DNA of 64,000 nt from Kalaharituber pfeilii (GCA_015179045.1 WHUZ01000051.1:1-64000); one strand, 5' to 3'. Positions 1-11,508 are shown, counted from the first letter of the stretch. Notes: generated by a model from the letters alone, not told the origin. Program-made: numbers and translations.

Positions 1-1127
1 ACCTTTGTTATTCTGTCCCAGTCATACAAGCACGAGTGGTACCATTTGCCTGATAACCGTACCTTCGCTGGTGTTTGACTATCTGATTCTACCTCCCCCT
101 CCAGGTAGATAACAATCGAGCTAGTCTTCTTTCCCTCCCTCCTTTCTTTTCTCACCAACCATCTTGCCGCAACAATCTTCCCCATCCATGGGTTCGCCTT
201 TTCCATCCACTCTCTTACTTTCCCAAGTTTCTTCGTCACCGCTATGCCATGCACCACAACTGCCCGGCCAGATTGCGGGAGCCTTTCTTTCTGGGATGTT
301 CTTGCTTTCGGAGATGATGTTGGAGGCTTCTTGTTCTGCTTGGGGGGGTTGGTACTGGACCCCCTTGCTGCGTTTTTGGATTGAGAAGCGGTGGACCTTG
401 TTCGGTTTTTCGGTGGTGCTGCTGGAGGTGGGTTGGTTTTTTGTGCTAGGGGTGTATTTGGTGGAATGCTTTGAGAGACGATTGCTGCATATGACAGCGG
501 AGGTATTGTCTCTGGCTCGGTCTGTGTTTCCCCTTCCTTTTGCCTATAACTTCGCTGTGTGGGAGCATAGTTCTTGCAACGTTCCCCTTTCGCTGCTGCT
601 GCGAGTAAATCTATGCGCTGGTGTACGTGTCCGAGATAGCCTAGGAACAAGTCTGTTGGCTCGAAGTTTGGTCTTTTCATAAGGTCTTCTATACATTTCT
701 GGATATGAATAATGATATCTCCCACTGCCTCAAGCATACAAGTCATATTAACTCCACCAAGTTTTTCAATGATTGACTGGAGCAGTGGGGCCTCGAGACG
801 AGTACTTCTGGCAAGTGTTGTCTTGGCACCTGAAGATGTGTTTTTCGGTGCCGGGCTGCCCAATGCCGCGAATCGATTGGTTCGATCCATGGTGGAAGTG
901 CCAAGAAGTCAGGGGTAGTAGTGTGCTTGTCAACGGAGCAGGGAGCTGAAATCTCCTCAAAACTTAACCCCCAAGGGAAACTTGAGGAGTTGGGTTTTTT
1001 GGAATAAAAGTTAGATCTAAAGACTCAGCGCACTGAGAGCTTTCGATCTATGTATGTTTCGCTGGGGGGGACGCTGTGGTTGCGGAGTGGCTTCCGAGTG
1101 CTCGTCCTGTCGAAGTGGTTGTCGCTG
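1..1127 (-). mobile_element. LINE (Tad1-like), 5' part, runs off the left edge
   Basis: 5' untranslated region (about 891-1127) and first part of ORF1 of a non-LTR retrotransposon on the minus strand. The 5' region resembles 2275-2433, which lies at the head of the neighbouring minus-strand copy; similarity stops near 1127 and 2433, so these are taken as the 5' ends. The body beyond ORF1 is outside the window. The copy abuts the truncated ORF1 of the next element, giving a same-strand tandem arrangement. Confidence 0.7.
3..890 (-). CDS. LINE ORF1 protein, N-terminal 296 codons (partial at window edge)
   Basis: An uninterrupted minus-strand frame starts at ATG 888-890 and stays open to the window edge; I checked every codon and found no stop. 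The N-terminus reads MDRTNRFAALGSP. A Ser/Pro/Lys-rich basic linker follows. The last ~75 residues hold the segment shared with the other ORF1 copies here: AVVVHGIAVTKKLGKVREWM, then a WLVRKE motif, then KKTSSIVIYL. In Tad-type elements this is part of the RNA-binding ORF1 protein. Unlike the other ORF1 copies in the window it has no frameshift, so this copy may be young or active. Confidence 0.75.
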   Translation of the reverse strand, partial: MDRTNRFAALGSPAPKNTSSGAKTTLARSTRLEAPLLQSIIEKLGGVNMTCMLEAVGDIIIHIQKCIEDLMKRPNFEPTDLFLGYLGHVHQRIDLLAAAAKGERCKNYAPTQRSYRQKEGETQTEPETIPPLSYAAIVSQSIPPNTPLAQKTNPPPAAPPKNRTRSTASQSKNAARGSSTNPPKQNKKPPTSSPKARTSQKERLPQSGRAVVVHGIAVTKKLGKVREWMEKANPWMGKIVAARWLVRKERREGKKTSSIVIYLEGEVESDSQTPAKVRLSGKWYHSCLYDWDRITK

Positions 1128-2433
1128 GATGGATGCGGGTGACAAAGGCAAGAAGTCGACAAGTCCAATCTCCTCCGTCTGTCTGACTCGTACAACCATT
1201 TCCCTCCCAACCGCACTCTCTGAATTTCGGTCTCTTCCTTCAAGTATATCACGGCTGAGCTAGTCTTTTTTCCTTCATCTATCAGTGTCTCCTTGCGTCT
1301 CAGCCATCTAATCCCAACAGTCTTGCCTAGTTCTCGGTTTGCTTCCTCCAATCATCTTCGGACGTTCCCCAGGTCCTTTCTTAGGGCTATTCCGTGCACA
1401 ATGATGCTGGGTTTCTTAGTGGTGGCATCGGGACTGGGTGGGGGAGCGCTTCTGGTGTTGGGGCTAGATGTGGTGTCCCTGGGTTTTGGGGTGCGCTTTG
1501 GCGTGGGCTCGGGGGTTGGGGTGGGATTCGAATTGGTGGTGACAGCCTTGCGCTTCTTGGAGGGCTGCTTGGGCTCTGGGGTGAGCTCTGGGGAAGTGGT
1601 GGGATTCGAATTGGTGCTGGCAGCGGGGGTATTTTCCCTGGGCGCTGCTGGGGTATCAGTGTTGGACGCCGCGATCTTCCTTGCCTCCTTGCCGTAGTTG
1701 ACGTTTGAAGGCGTAATTGTCAAGGTTCGACGGTGTCTTGCCCTTGCACCTCCTAGAGGGCTGCGTGGTCTCTGGGGTGGTCTCTGGGGGGGCGGCGAGG
1801 GCGGCGGCGGGGGGTGCTGGTCGTGTGCTCCGGGGGCGACGGCTCCTCCGAATGCACGATGTCAATTGTGCTGAAGCCGAAGGCTTCGGATGTGTGCTCC
1901 ACCGGCGTTTCAGAATGCACGGTGTAGGTTGTGCTGAAGCCTAGGGCTTCATGTGTGGGGGGCGGTGGTGGTGGTCCGGCAGTCCAGCCTGGGACCGTGA
2001 CCCAGCTTGGGAAAGGCCCTCCGGCGAATACCTTCATGCCATATTCCTGGAACCTTATGATCAGGTGTGACCCTGCCTTCGGCGGTTTTGTGTCCTTTGC
2101 CTTGGGGTTGTAATATCCCTGGCTGTTCCACAGTGTGAAGGCGTCCACATGGATTGGCAGATCCAGGGTGTCGCTCATCGCGGACTTCGGCGGCATTTGG
2201 TTGGTGCTTGGCGCGCGGCTAGACGGGTATTATTGGGGCTTGGAGCGGGGGCAACGGGGTGGTGAGCTGAAGATTTCCTTGAAGTTTCACCCCACGGGGG
2301 AAACTTGTGGAGTATGGTATTTGGGAATAAAAATTAGATCAAAAGACTCAGCTTTCGATCTATCTAGGTTTCACTAGGGGGGACGTTGTGGTTGTTGAGC
2401 CGCTTCCAAACGCTCGTCCTGTTGTGGTTGTTG
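1128..2433 (-). mobile_element. degenerate LINE copy: 5' region and truncated ORF1
   Basis: The 5' region (about 2275-2433) is homologous to 960-1127. ORF1 follows from 2196 and breaks off near 1170, just after the shared motif RLGGKWL...YESDR. The other copy's 5' end begins about 45 bases later. No RT or 3' tail is attached. Confidence 0.6.
1166..2196 (-). pseudogene. frameshifted LINE ORF1 remnant
   Basis: ATG at 2196 opens MPPKSAMSDTLDLPIHVDAF and runs about 145 codons to 1753. Coding similarity then continues in other frames: 1352-1723 (Pro/Thr-rich linker, then SIIVHGIALRKDLGNVRR) and 1166-1351 (GIRWLRRKETLIDEGKKTSS, then VRLGGKWL). At least two frameshifts separate the pieces. The order matches the ORF1 fragment at 49150-49616. 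It cannot make an intact protein. Confidence 0.65.
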
Positions 2434-4626
2434 TCCCGTCCCACTGTTGCTGATAATGGTGGCAGTGGTGAGATGCTGAGGCCGGTACAGTTGATTCAAT
2501 ATTAGAGGTTGCGCAGGAATAGAGAATCCAGTAAATGTGAGAGGCTTCTATGTAAGTGTAAGTTGATTGGTAAAAGGGTTTGGATGTCTTCTGCTAATAC
2601 AAATGGCAGGGCTTTGCCCCGAGCGGCTTTACTACTACGGCGTGGGAGGGCCAGTATCTAAGGGACCTTGTATGAGGATAATGAAGGGGCTTTAGCACTA
2701 GGAAACAACGACTGATATACGTCACGAACAAAACATATCCACACAAGAGAAAGACATCACATCCTTGTGCGCAGAAGGCATTCACTACGAAGCAGATGAT
2801 GCGTGACTTACACGAGCGGGAGAGTATGCGAGGGCTGCATTGTCACGGTGAAGGCTAAATCACGAAGGGAAGATGTAGAGATACCGTGAGTCTATTGACC
2901 TTAGAGTAGCAAGAACAGCAGGTTTATATACATGAGAACGCATAGCATAACGTGACTTAGGAACCATAACTGAATAAGGAAGTATCAGGAAGGTGAGAAA
3001 GGCACGGGATGCATGGTTTGCAAGAAAAACTCCGTGGCGTAAGCTACACAAAAGTTGGCGTTGTGGCGTGATTCATATACAGTCCAGTAGCGAGACTAAA
3101 TGCATATGAGTGGAACGAAAAGATAACAGCAACAGGTGGCAACGGATGTAATGTTCCGACATGACTTCTTCATCAAATCTCTACCAAAGGAAATCCATAG
3201 GAAACATGCAGTTCTGGATTGACATTCACAGAGGAATCTCACAGCGGCGATGGAGAGTCACGCAAGTAGCAGCACCACGGTCAAGAACATGCAATCTTTG
3301 GAGGGAAAGGAAGATGAGGATGAAACACCGAGCAAGAGTGGCCTCCGTGATACTTGTGGAATCCGGGAGGTATTGCCGAAATGAATGATGTTGGGGTATT
3401 TTACAACTAATGCAGCATAGCCTTCGCGATCATGAAAAGCCTAGGCGGCAATTAGAGGGAGGTCGGAACGGATGAGACGCCGTAGGTTCTTCCCGATGAT
3501 GATATCACTAAAAAATACTGGATAAATGTACGGTTGTCCGAGAAATTCTGTTTCATAAGAGCAACAGAACAAAAGTTTTAGTCATAAATGCACTGCATCG
3601 ACATCAAGTGCCTTTATTCCTTAGGTGAACCAACCCCATTAACAACTTGCGCTGCTGATACGGACGTCATCGCCAATGCTAATCTCGACCCTAATCGCAA
3701 TACCCGACCTCGCAACCGGACGTAGGAGATATGGACAAAACCTCTTCAACAGCGGGTTCTGAGAGAAGACAGAATAACCCCGAAGCACTGGAATACTAGC
3801 TTTCGTCATAAACAGGGCAGTTACGAGTGGAATGCTGGCCTCAAAAAATATAAGATGACCTGATGCTAATAACAACACCAGCAATTCAAACGATGACATA
3901 TTGGTGGATTATCGTGTTACCTGTCTAAATGAAATAAAAACGGAATCTGCTCGATGTGTATGGACTTAGAGGGAAATGACTTGGCAAGCGATCACTGATA
4001 TAAAGCAAAAAAAAAGAAAAAGAGGGAAATGACTCACCAAAAGAACTTTTGGATGCTCCTCTTGACAATAAAACTCTTAATCTTGCAGGCCTCGCTCAGC
4101 TGTTACCTGTCAATACGGCTCATTTTGTCCGCGCTTCCTTTATCTAACGCAACTTTTCCTTTCTTTGAGGTTCTGACCGATTTTAGATCCCACAGTATAG
4201 AAGAACGGGACAATACCCTCGACAAAATCTCGTCAATGTTCCTAGTGCTATCCCGAAAGGACCTTGACCTCCCCCAGTCGCGAGTGCGGGAACTATCTAC
4301 GCGTCCCGCTGGGTGAGTTGGCGGCGTAATTGCGCACGACGGGACGGCATCACATGGTCAACGATCATCCCTAAGGAAGAACAGACTGTCAATTTCGTGA
4401 CAGCAACACTGAGAGGTAGGGGGTACGAACATAAGTCCAGGTATAAACTTCGTGGATTCTGGACAGAGGACTGATAGATACGGAGAGGTGTATAAAAACT
4501 GAGTTAAGAAATTCTCGGCTGGACAGTTGAGTTCCCTATTGGACAGGTCTTGGTGGAAAAGCTAGAAGCGGGGAGGTGGTACCTTGCCTTTAGGCTCAGC
4601 AAATTAGACTGATCACAAAGGAGAGA
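2434..4626. other. no gene recognised
   Basis: Short open frames only (under 100 codons), none with recognisable motifs or splice-consistent extension. Moderate base composition. Confidence 0.5.
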
Positions 4627-4683
4627 TTTTCTTTTTTTATATATATATCATTAATCGCATGCCGCCCTAAGGGCTATGGCGAT
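4627..4683 (-). mobile_element. LINE 3'-tail-only insertion (57 bp) with 12-bp TSD
   Basis: The insert carries only the 3' hairpin and A tail of the local LINE family (minus strand: CGCCATAGCCC, GGGCGGC, ATGATAT, then A-rich). It is flanked by perfect 12-bp direct repeats acaaaggagaga at 4615-4626 and 4684-4695. This is the signature of target-primed reverse transcription that stopped within ~40 nt of the RNA 3' end. Confidence 0.8.
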
Positions 4684-5352
4684 ACAAAGGAGAGAAAAAT
4701 TGCGTGCTGTGTCAAAGGAAAGGGCATAGGGACAGATCATTTGGGAGGAAGTGATGGCTTATAGAGAGCCACATTCTTTGTACTTCTTTTTTGTAACCAT
4801 GATCATGACAACTGTCAAGGTTAGAGTATACGCGAGCCGGCCACAATTTCTCCCCTTAGTGAAGACTGCAAGTGAACACCGTCTAGAGTTACTTGAAAGC
4901 ATTGAGAACCGTGCTGATATCATACCATTCTGTTAAAAACCGAGATGGCAATAAAGCAGTGAGGACTGATGAATTAATTAATGCTAAACATGAGAGAGAA
5001 AAACAATGATTTATATACACGAGAGTCATTAAATTATATGACGTAGTCATGAGACTTATTAATACTTATGACGTTGTCATGAGCATGAATTTGCCAAAGT
5101 AGCTGAGCCAAGATATGAGGCTGTGTTGCTGCAATATGATGAGAGCTGAAGATGACGACATATGCAGTGGTAAGAACAGCTGAACATGACAACAGCATCA
5201 GCTTGTGTCTCGCATCAGCTTAACTCGTTGCATGCCTCAGCTCGTATCTTTCAACACATTCAAACAGAAATGCATCCCACATTATTGATTACCACTCATT
5301 CGACAGGACGTGGAGTTATTGTTTGTTTGACACTTAGCTACTAACGAAGTTC

Positions 5353-5906
5353 CACACAAGGGAGTAAGAGGCAACGAGAAGGCAGACAGGGCGGCGAAGG
5401 TAGGCACCGCCCTACAATGCGAAGAAGAGATAGCCACAGAGACGGGGATCCGCCAAGAAGCCAAAACCCTCAGAGCCAAAGAAAGAAATCGCCTACAACT
5501 GACATATCGACCGCTACAACAGATAGACAACCGCAAAAGGATCTCCGTTTTAGCAGGCATCCTCGGAAACAAGGGACTCAAAGAATGGAGATACGGCATA
5601 GGCAAGGCGGATTCACCGGAGTGCCGATGGTGCGGAAAGGCCCCGGAGAACTTGACACACATAGCAAGGGATTGCCAGGCATGGAAGCGAAAGACAAAAC
5701 AAGGGGCGGAGTGCTTGACGCAGCCGGGAAAGGGAGTCAATATCGCGGAAATACTGGAGTGGGCAGGGCAGGACTGAATTCTTCAGGTTTCTTTTAATTC
5801 CTATTTCTTCTTTGTTTTTCTTTATCAGTTTGTAAGGAATTTTAGTCTATATAAGATCTCGCCATAGCCTATTAGGCGGCACGCGAGTAATGAAATAAAA
5901 AAAAAA
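5353..5906 (+). mobile_element. 5'-truncated LINE (RNase H end + CCHC finger + 3' tail)
   Basis: 554-bp insertion flanked by perfect 12-bp TSDs ctaacgaagttc (5341-5352 and 5907-5918). It contains the last part of ORF2 and the family 3' tail (TCGCCATAGCC, GGCGGCACGCGAGTAATG at about 5862-5893) followed by an A run. Confidence 0.85.
5355..5777 (+). pseudogene. LINE ORF2 C-terminal remnant, open frame
   Basis: 141 codons including the stop at 5775-5777 are open, with no start of their own. They begin in the RNase H tail (GVRGNEKADRAAK), continue through the conserved linker (RNRLQLTYRPLQQ) and reach the zinc finger CRWCGKAPENLTHIARDC (C-x2-C-x8-H-x4-C), ending EILEWAGQD. The intact frame suggests a fairly recent insertion. 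It is a dead 5'-truncated copy. Confidence 0.75.
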
Positions 5907-5918
5907 CTAACGAAGTTC

Positions 5919-6264
5919 AGGGTAACGAGGGCTTCCGCCTCGTGACGGAGATCCTGCGGTAACAGATGACGATACAAATTCCAGTATAGTGTAGGAATTT
6001 CGGGAGTATCATTAAGTACCTTCTAATTAAGACTATACATACATAGATAGAGCTGACAAAATATTAAGAACTCCGACGACAAAGACTGTAGGGCCCGTAG
6101 GGCCCGTAGGTCTCATCCTCCAATGCTAGACTTTATCCTAGATGCTGCCTTTCCTAGGTTGAGTCATATGAATCCAGATTTCTGCTTGGTATTGTGCATG
6201 AATCTTTGATATGCGCTCACTTGCTTCTAAACTTATTAAAAAAAAAAAAAAGGAAAGAGGGGAG
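5919..6264. other. no gene; spacer before the 5S rRNA gene
   Basis: AT-rich spacer with a short GGGCCCGTA duplication near 6091-6110 and an A run at about 6238-6251. Nothing coding seen. Confidence 0.45.
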
Positions 6265-6269
6265 AAAAA
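6265..6269 (-). terminator. RNA polymerase III terminator of the 5S gene
   Basis: A T run on the minus strand directly follows the 3' end of the 5S rRNA, as expected for Pol III termination. Confidence 0.75.
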
Positions 6270-6388
6270 ATCTACAGCACCAAGGATTCCCACGTGGTCA
6301 CCCACCGTAGTACTAGCTTGGCGATCTGAAGCTTAGATATGGCAGAGCGGACGGGATGCCTCGTTTTCTTCAGTCTATGGCCGTAGAT
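6270..6388 (-). rRNA. 5S ribosomal RNA
   Basis: A 119-nt minus-strand match to fungal 5S rRNA recognised by sequence: the CATCCCGTCCGCTCTGCC block, TAAGC, the GGTGGGTGACCAC block of the internal control region, and GAATCC near the 3' end. The termini pair as helix I (AUCUACGGC with GCUGUAGAU, one G-U). A T run follows immediately. It stands alone among transposons, consistent with dispersed 5S genes as in Neurospora-type ascomycetes. All main conserved blocks are present, so it could be functional; a pseudogene cannot be ruled out without a covariance-model score. Confidence 0.88.
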
Positions 6389-7319
6389 ACCAGTGATTCA
6401 TAACTGATTCATATCAATCCTGCTATTTTTTTTTTTTTCTTACACAGCCATCGGGTAATTTTCGTTTCCGGAGTCACAAACCTGTGAATAAAATTGCAGG
6501 CTTACCCGCCAATTTTCATCGTATTTGTTTAATAAAAGCCAAATGAGGACTTTGAACATGCCTGATAGAGGATGCGCTGGCAGTCGTGGCTGTGCCGCTG
6601 TGGGGGGAGGAGGGAGGGGAGAGGGGACTTAAATATGCATGTAACACTGAGGTATCCCGACAGCAACCCTCTCGTACGAGTAAATCAATTTCGGAGTCTC
6701 GTCCCCGAGTTTAATCTGCGTTGCCAGCGAAAAAAAGAATTCACATCTATGCCGTAATACATATTAACGGGCTATGGGGGTTCTTGATACAAGTACGTAT
6801 GAAGGCAGTTCGCAACGCGGGTGACACTTGTTGATTGAGGGCTACCTTCCCCAAGTACGTACATACATACTACTCCCTAGATTTTTACAAGTACTAATAG
6901 ATCTGATAATCGGATTATTGTTGCTACATAAAGTAAGCAAGTACATCTTGTAAGTATGCCCCATTAAAACATACTAGGCAGCTCAAGGGCTGTTCGCCAT
7001 GGCAGGGCACCTCGTCTACCTAAGGAATTTTGGTTATGCAACGCTACAAACAGATCACAGTTTAATGTATGTTCCTGCCCCGAACATTTAAGCTCTAAAA
7101 AACATACAACCCCATCAGTACAGGTGAAAAGTTCTATCGTGTATATTTATGCATTTTCCCCCAAGTTGACTTTCGCATTCTAGTTGGAATAACAGAGATA
7201 TGAGAAAAAGAAAATACAGCACAATCTGTCTCCCAAATTCGTAAGATGAAAGTCCTGCTCATTCTTTATCTTCATCGTATTAGTTGCACCCAAGACTCCT
7301 CCATCAACCAAAATATACT
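6389..7319. other. no gene recognised; one short mini-element-like match
   Basis: AT-rich sequence without supported coding frames. Positions 6990-7007 match the first 18 nt of the family B mini-retroelement on the minus strand, but without the tail or TSDs. Confidence 0.4.
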
Positions 7320-7392
7320 CCCTGCCATAGGCTTGTAGCCTGTATGCGGGTTATGTGATCAAAAAAAATAAAATAAAATAAAATAAAATAAA
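7320..7392 (+). mobile_element. mini-retroelement family B, copy 4
   Basis: Starts with CCCTGCCATAGGC and ends TTATGTGATC followed by an A-rich (AAAAT)n tail. The body folds into a hairpin (GGC/GCC and AUA/UAU stems). The 5' boundary is the same as in copies 1-3. No convincing TSD was found around it, so it may be older. Confidence 0.55.
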
Positions 7393-7553
7393 TTTTTCAT
7401 ACAAGAAAAACAATAGACAAGGTCAAACAAAAATCCTTTAATTATAACAACCAATTCTCAAAACACAAACCTCATAGGCCTGGATATACCACCGTTCCAA
7501 AATTCTCCGCAGCTGTTAAATCCTACAGTTGCACTGTACTGCATGTTTCTGAG

Positions 7554-7955
7554 TCAAGCAATATTCGCTTCAGGATCTTCCGTCTTCCTACTCTCCTGGC
7601 CGGCTGAGTCGCCACTCGGTCTCTCATCCGATTCATAATCCCAAAACTCCCAACCAGAGTCATACTCGGAGTCGTACTCCATATTCGAGTTATAGCTGTG
7701 ATCAGAAGTATTGTCCAAATCAGAGTCGTAGTCTCTGAGTAGATGCTCGGGGACCGGATGGTGCTGGAGGAGCGGGCTTTGCCGGCAGGGCTCCTCCGGT
7801 GACTTTGCTTTTTCGACCGCCGAGGGATTGGAGTTGTTAGGCGCTGGCGTAGAATAGGGGGTAGTAGGAGTACCAGAGGGCTTGGGAGGTTCAGTTTGAA
7901 TGGCGGGGGGGGCGGGTTTGATTTGAGGAGATGCAAGAATTGCTGTTGAATCCAT
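7554..7955 (-). CDS. hypothetical acidic, Pro-rich small protein
   Basis: 133 codons from ATG at 7955 to TGA at 7554-7556. The N-terminal half is rich in Pro, Ala and Ser; the C-terminal half is strongly acidic with Tyr (DYDSDLDNTSDHS, MEYDSEYDSGWEFWDYESDE). No domain, signal peptide or membrane segment is recognisable. Biased composition makes a chance frame possible, but the regular acidic/Tyr pattern is unlike the neighbouring spacer. Function unknown. Confidence 0.4.
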   Translation of the reverse strand: MDSTAILASPQIKPAPPAIQTEPPKPSGTPTTPYSTPAPNNSNPSAVEKAKSPEEPCRQSPLLQHHPVPEHLLRDYDSDLDNTSDHSYNSNMEYDSEYDSGWEFWDYESDERPSGDSAGQESRKTEDPEANIA

Positions 7956-8453
7956 CTAAGAGAGCTCCAGTAAACGTCAGTCAATCCCGCCATCTTGACG
8001 TTCTTTAAAGGAAAAATATGTAAACTGGCGTACTATTCCTCGATTGCGACAGAATTTGATTTGGGTAGTGAGCAGCCTAGATAAGCCAACAGAGAATTCG
8101 CTCGACATGAAATTATCGCACTCGATCAGTTATTATCTACAAGTAGATTAGTATGCCTTCTTGACGATGTCCGTAAGACGGTTCGCATTTTTGGCCTACC
8201 TCTAGGAATTGATGAACATTTCTAGGGGCTGAGCTCACCATAGCAGGAGGCAACGGTAGCCCTGAGCTTGGGCGCACCAGCGAAACCTAATAAGCCGCGA
8301 AGACAGATCGGGATTCTGAATCCTGTTGTTTTACTGCTGCCCTCTGTTGTTGTCAATTGCCTCAAATGAAGAACACTTGGAGGATGTAGAGACGCTCCCT
8401 TATGCAACAAGGAAGGAACGTATGGTTTCAATGTCGACGCCGGAATGCTTAGA
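7956..8453. other. no gene recognised
   Basis: Spacer upstream of the small acidic reading frame. No supported coding, RNA or repeat feature. Confidence 0.4.
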
Positions 8454-8523
8454 GTTTTTTTTTTTTTTTTCGGGGGGGTGGGGGGTCACGTTACCCCGCA
8501 TACAGGCTACCGGCCTATGGCAG
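8454..8523 (-). mobile_element. mini-retroelement family B, copy 5 (70 bp, 12-bp TSD)
   Basis: On the minus strand the body reads (CC)CTGCCATAGGCC, GCCTGTATGCGGGG, TAACGTGA, then a C-rich patch and an A tail. It is bounded by perfect 12-bp direct repeats ggaatgcttaga at 8442-8453 and 8524-8535. Same 5' end and hairpin as the other copies. Confidence 0.8.
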
Positions 8524-8845
8524 GGAATGCTTAGAAGGTATTGGGCCTGCGAAACAAGTGACATGCAATTGCTTGCGAACTGCCTTTAAAAGCGAATATT
8601 GAGCTCAGTCTCGAGACTATACGAGCCTGCTCTAGTTGACCATGAGGCTAGTTAGTGGTTACGAGACGAAGGCTAGTTATCAGCGGTATTCAGATTAGCA
8701 TATAAAATGGAATCCGGCGGACAAACCAGTTTATCCGGTCTGTAGTCTGAGTACCCTCTTGTGAAAATCGGATTTTCTGCAAAAAAACGCGAAAATAAAC
8801 CGGTTTAACTGGTTTATTACCAGATAAAATTTTGTATGGAGATGA

Positions 8846-8891
8846 CCGGATTTTCCGGACTTGATAAAATTCTGAAATCCGGAAAATCTGG
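8846..8891. repeat. inverted repeat / hairpin with 14-bp arms
   Basis: Arms CCGGATTTTCCGGA (8846-8859) and TCCGGAAAATCTGG (8878-8891) are reverse complements except for one position, around an 18-nt loop. The left arm itself nearly repeats CCGGA. Role unknown; possible remnant of a small inverted-repeat element. Confidence 0.5.
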
Positions 8892-9222
8892 CCAGATCTA
8901 TCGTATTATCGTGCCTGAGTAACCTTCGTGCCAACCAGACTAGAGTAACCTGCTGCTTCCATGTTCCAGTCACAGTACACACAACGGCGTGCCAAGATCA
9001 TGGTTGCCATTCCAGCCAATAGAATTAAACATTCGTGGAATACTAGTCTTGAATAGTCTCGTAACCAGACTAAGTCTTGAAGCAGAATACTTGGAGTATT
9101 CCTGGTAGTCTCGTAACCAGACGCTGAATAGAGTTTCCGGGACTAATCAAGTGCTTAATTTATTTTATTCCTGCTATAATAGCGATTGCTCTGTGCATCA
9201 GAGCCAGCGTATGTAAAATTGG

Positions 9223-9276
9223 ATTGTAACTCAATTGTTCGAACTCAGCATTGTAACTCAATTGTTTGAACTCAGC
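9223..9276. repeat. 27-bp direct repeat, two copies
   Basis: Two adjacent 27-bp units (9223-9249 and 9250-9276) starting ATTGTAACTCAATTGTT and differing at one base. Confidence 0.6.
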
Positions 9277-11508
9277 TTTGAACATGTTCTTGCTTACGTG
9301 CGTAATTGCGCTGCATTGTATTGCAATTTTCCATTGGATAACCCGTGTCGTTCTGGAAGCAGGAATATTCCAAGGTGAAACTGGAACAATCGCTCATTCG
9401 TACCGCTCTATTCAGCTCATTTCCCACTCAGTTACAGCCGTTAACCACATCAGATCTATTCCCGGCCGCATAGATCGGCAATATTGAAATCGCCTCCGAT
9501 GCAGATCCTAGTTCTTGACATCTCCTTCTTTTCCCCATTCCAGATCTCCATTCGCCAGCACCGCTCATACCCTGGTCACCCGATACATCCGCTAATACCC
9601 CGGTCTTTGGGTTCTCGCAATTGGATTTTACCTAGAGGTACACAGCTCGTCCCTGATTTTAGGATGCGATGTGCTCGATCAGACAAATGGCATGCAACCA
9701 TTTGTTTGGTTACATACAAGTAAATGAACCTGCCAAGATAGTGTGGTTAGCACCTACAAAGGAGCCATTCACGTTGCTAAACCAACATTGCAGAGGTACA
9801 CGACTAGTCCCAATACGGGCAACCGATTGAGTTTGCACCTGGAGGCTAATTTCCTAGCACAGCCCCGCGAACGAGACTACCTAAGCCCTTGTGTATACCG
9901 CTTGCATTGTATGGTTACGGTAGCATTCTTGTCTGGTACTAACCAGACGAAGGCTGATGTCAGAACATGCTATTCTTGCGTACATGCGATTATCAGTCTC
10001 GCATGCGCTGCTTGTTCTCAGCATGCTGTGGACAGTTAATGTCAATCTAAAGTTATAGTCTCATGCCAAAACACTCTGGCTGCTCAAGCTGATCGTGCCA
10101 AAGCATACCTTAGCTGATCCAGAGCACAGAGCTTGCGGCCTTTACGGCTCGCTAGTATCTTGGATAGGTCCCAATACCGTGGGTTGCCAATATTGTCCTA
10201 GTCCAGCTGATACTCTCCGAGAAATAGACTCTGACACAGCTGATCTTCCTGCTAATGAGACTAGAACAGTCAACTAACGTTCAGCCCAAGCAGGGTTGAT
10301 TTTTTTGTTTAAGCAAAACCAATAGTGAGATGAATGGACATAAGTCCAAAAAGAGTAAGTTTATCTTGCCAACATCCGGAAGTTGGCATGGAAGAAAACA
10401 GCGGCGCACGAATCAATACAAGAGTCATTCATACCAGGCTTCGCTGACTGGTAGCCCCAGTTGTATCACCTGAAGTTCTTGCACCCGCCGAGTGGCTAAC
10501 TCAAAAGGCCTGTTGGTGGCTTTTCCCTCGGGGCCATATGTTGCCATGATCAGTATCATAGCTACAAGCAGGGTTCTATAAAAAATCAAAAAAAATCTGG
10601 TGTCTCATGTGCTATGGCCTTGACATTTCGTCTTGTGAAACGTGTCCGTGCCGAATTGTAACCCAGTCGTGATGTCTTGAATTCTGTCTCAATCACTACT
10701 ACTCCGCTGTCACGATAGATCCCTCACTCAGCGTTCTTCGATATCCGAAAAAGCAATATGCGGTCCGAGCGGTTTCTGCGTGAATATCAGTTTCATGATA
10801 ACACCCCGTTAGGATTCAACCGAATAAGACATGAGAATAAACAAGGGAATATGATTAACTCACTTCTTTCGTGCCGATATTCCTCTCCCGGCCCTATCTA
10901 GAACGTCGATTTTCCACCACTTGCTTCTAAATCTCCCTGCTCGCACGCCTCCTGACCAATACTATAGAAAATGAGCACTCTCTGTCTTGGAATCTAGGAA
11001 CCACAGGTTTTCCCAAGCAGACCTTTTGTGGCTCGACAATCAGACATCACTGGATGCGAATATGTACTGTAGTATCACTACGGCCATTGGTCGTCACGAT
11101 CATTGATTCGAGGGTCCAGAACCTCCCTGCCTGACCCTCAAACTCACGAGGTCAAAAACGGTATTCTTAACGCAGTGAGGCTATTTCCAAACAAAAGAGG
11201 TTTATTATCTCTTTTGTCAAACAAATCTAGGGTTATCATGCATCTAGGGTGCCGGAGCAGACACATGTAACACAACTAAAGTGATGAAGCGGACGGAGCC
11301 TGCAGTGACATTCTCATCCCGTGACATCCAGGAATGCATCACAAGTCTCACCTCAGGATGAGACTATCCGAAGCTGGTAACTAAGTATTCCTGATAATTG
11401 GGGATGTGTGGTCTGTCATCTGGAATTTCAACCCAATTGAAACGGCGCCTTTTAGCTAGGTTGCACTAATCTGTTTAGTTTAGCTGTTTCCTTATCTTCC
11501 TTTGTGCG
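9277..11508. other. no gene recognised
   Basis: Only short open frames in all directions, with no domain-like motifs or convincing splice structure. Confidence 0.45.

Noticed and set aside
6990..7007. Sixth copy of mini-retroelement B
   Set aside because: Only 18 nt of the 5' end match and there is no 3' part, A tail or TSD; kept only as a note.
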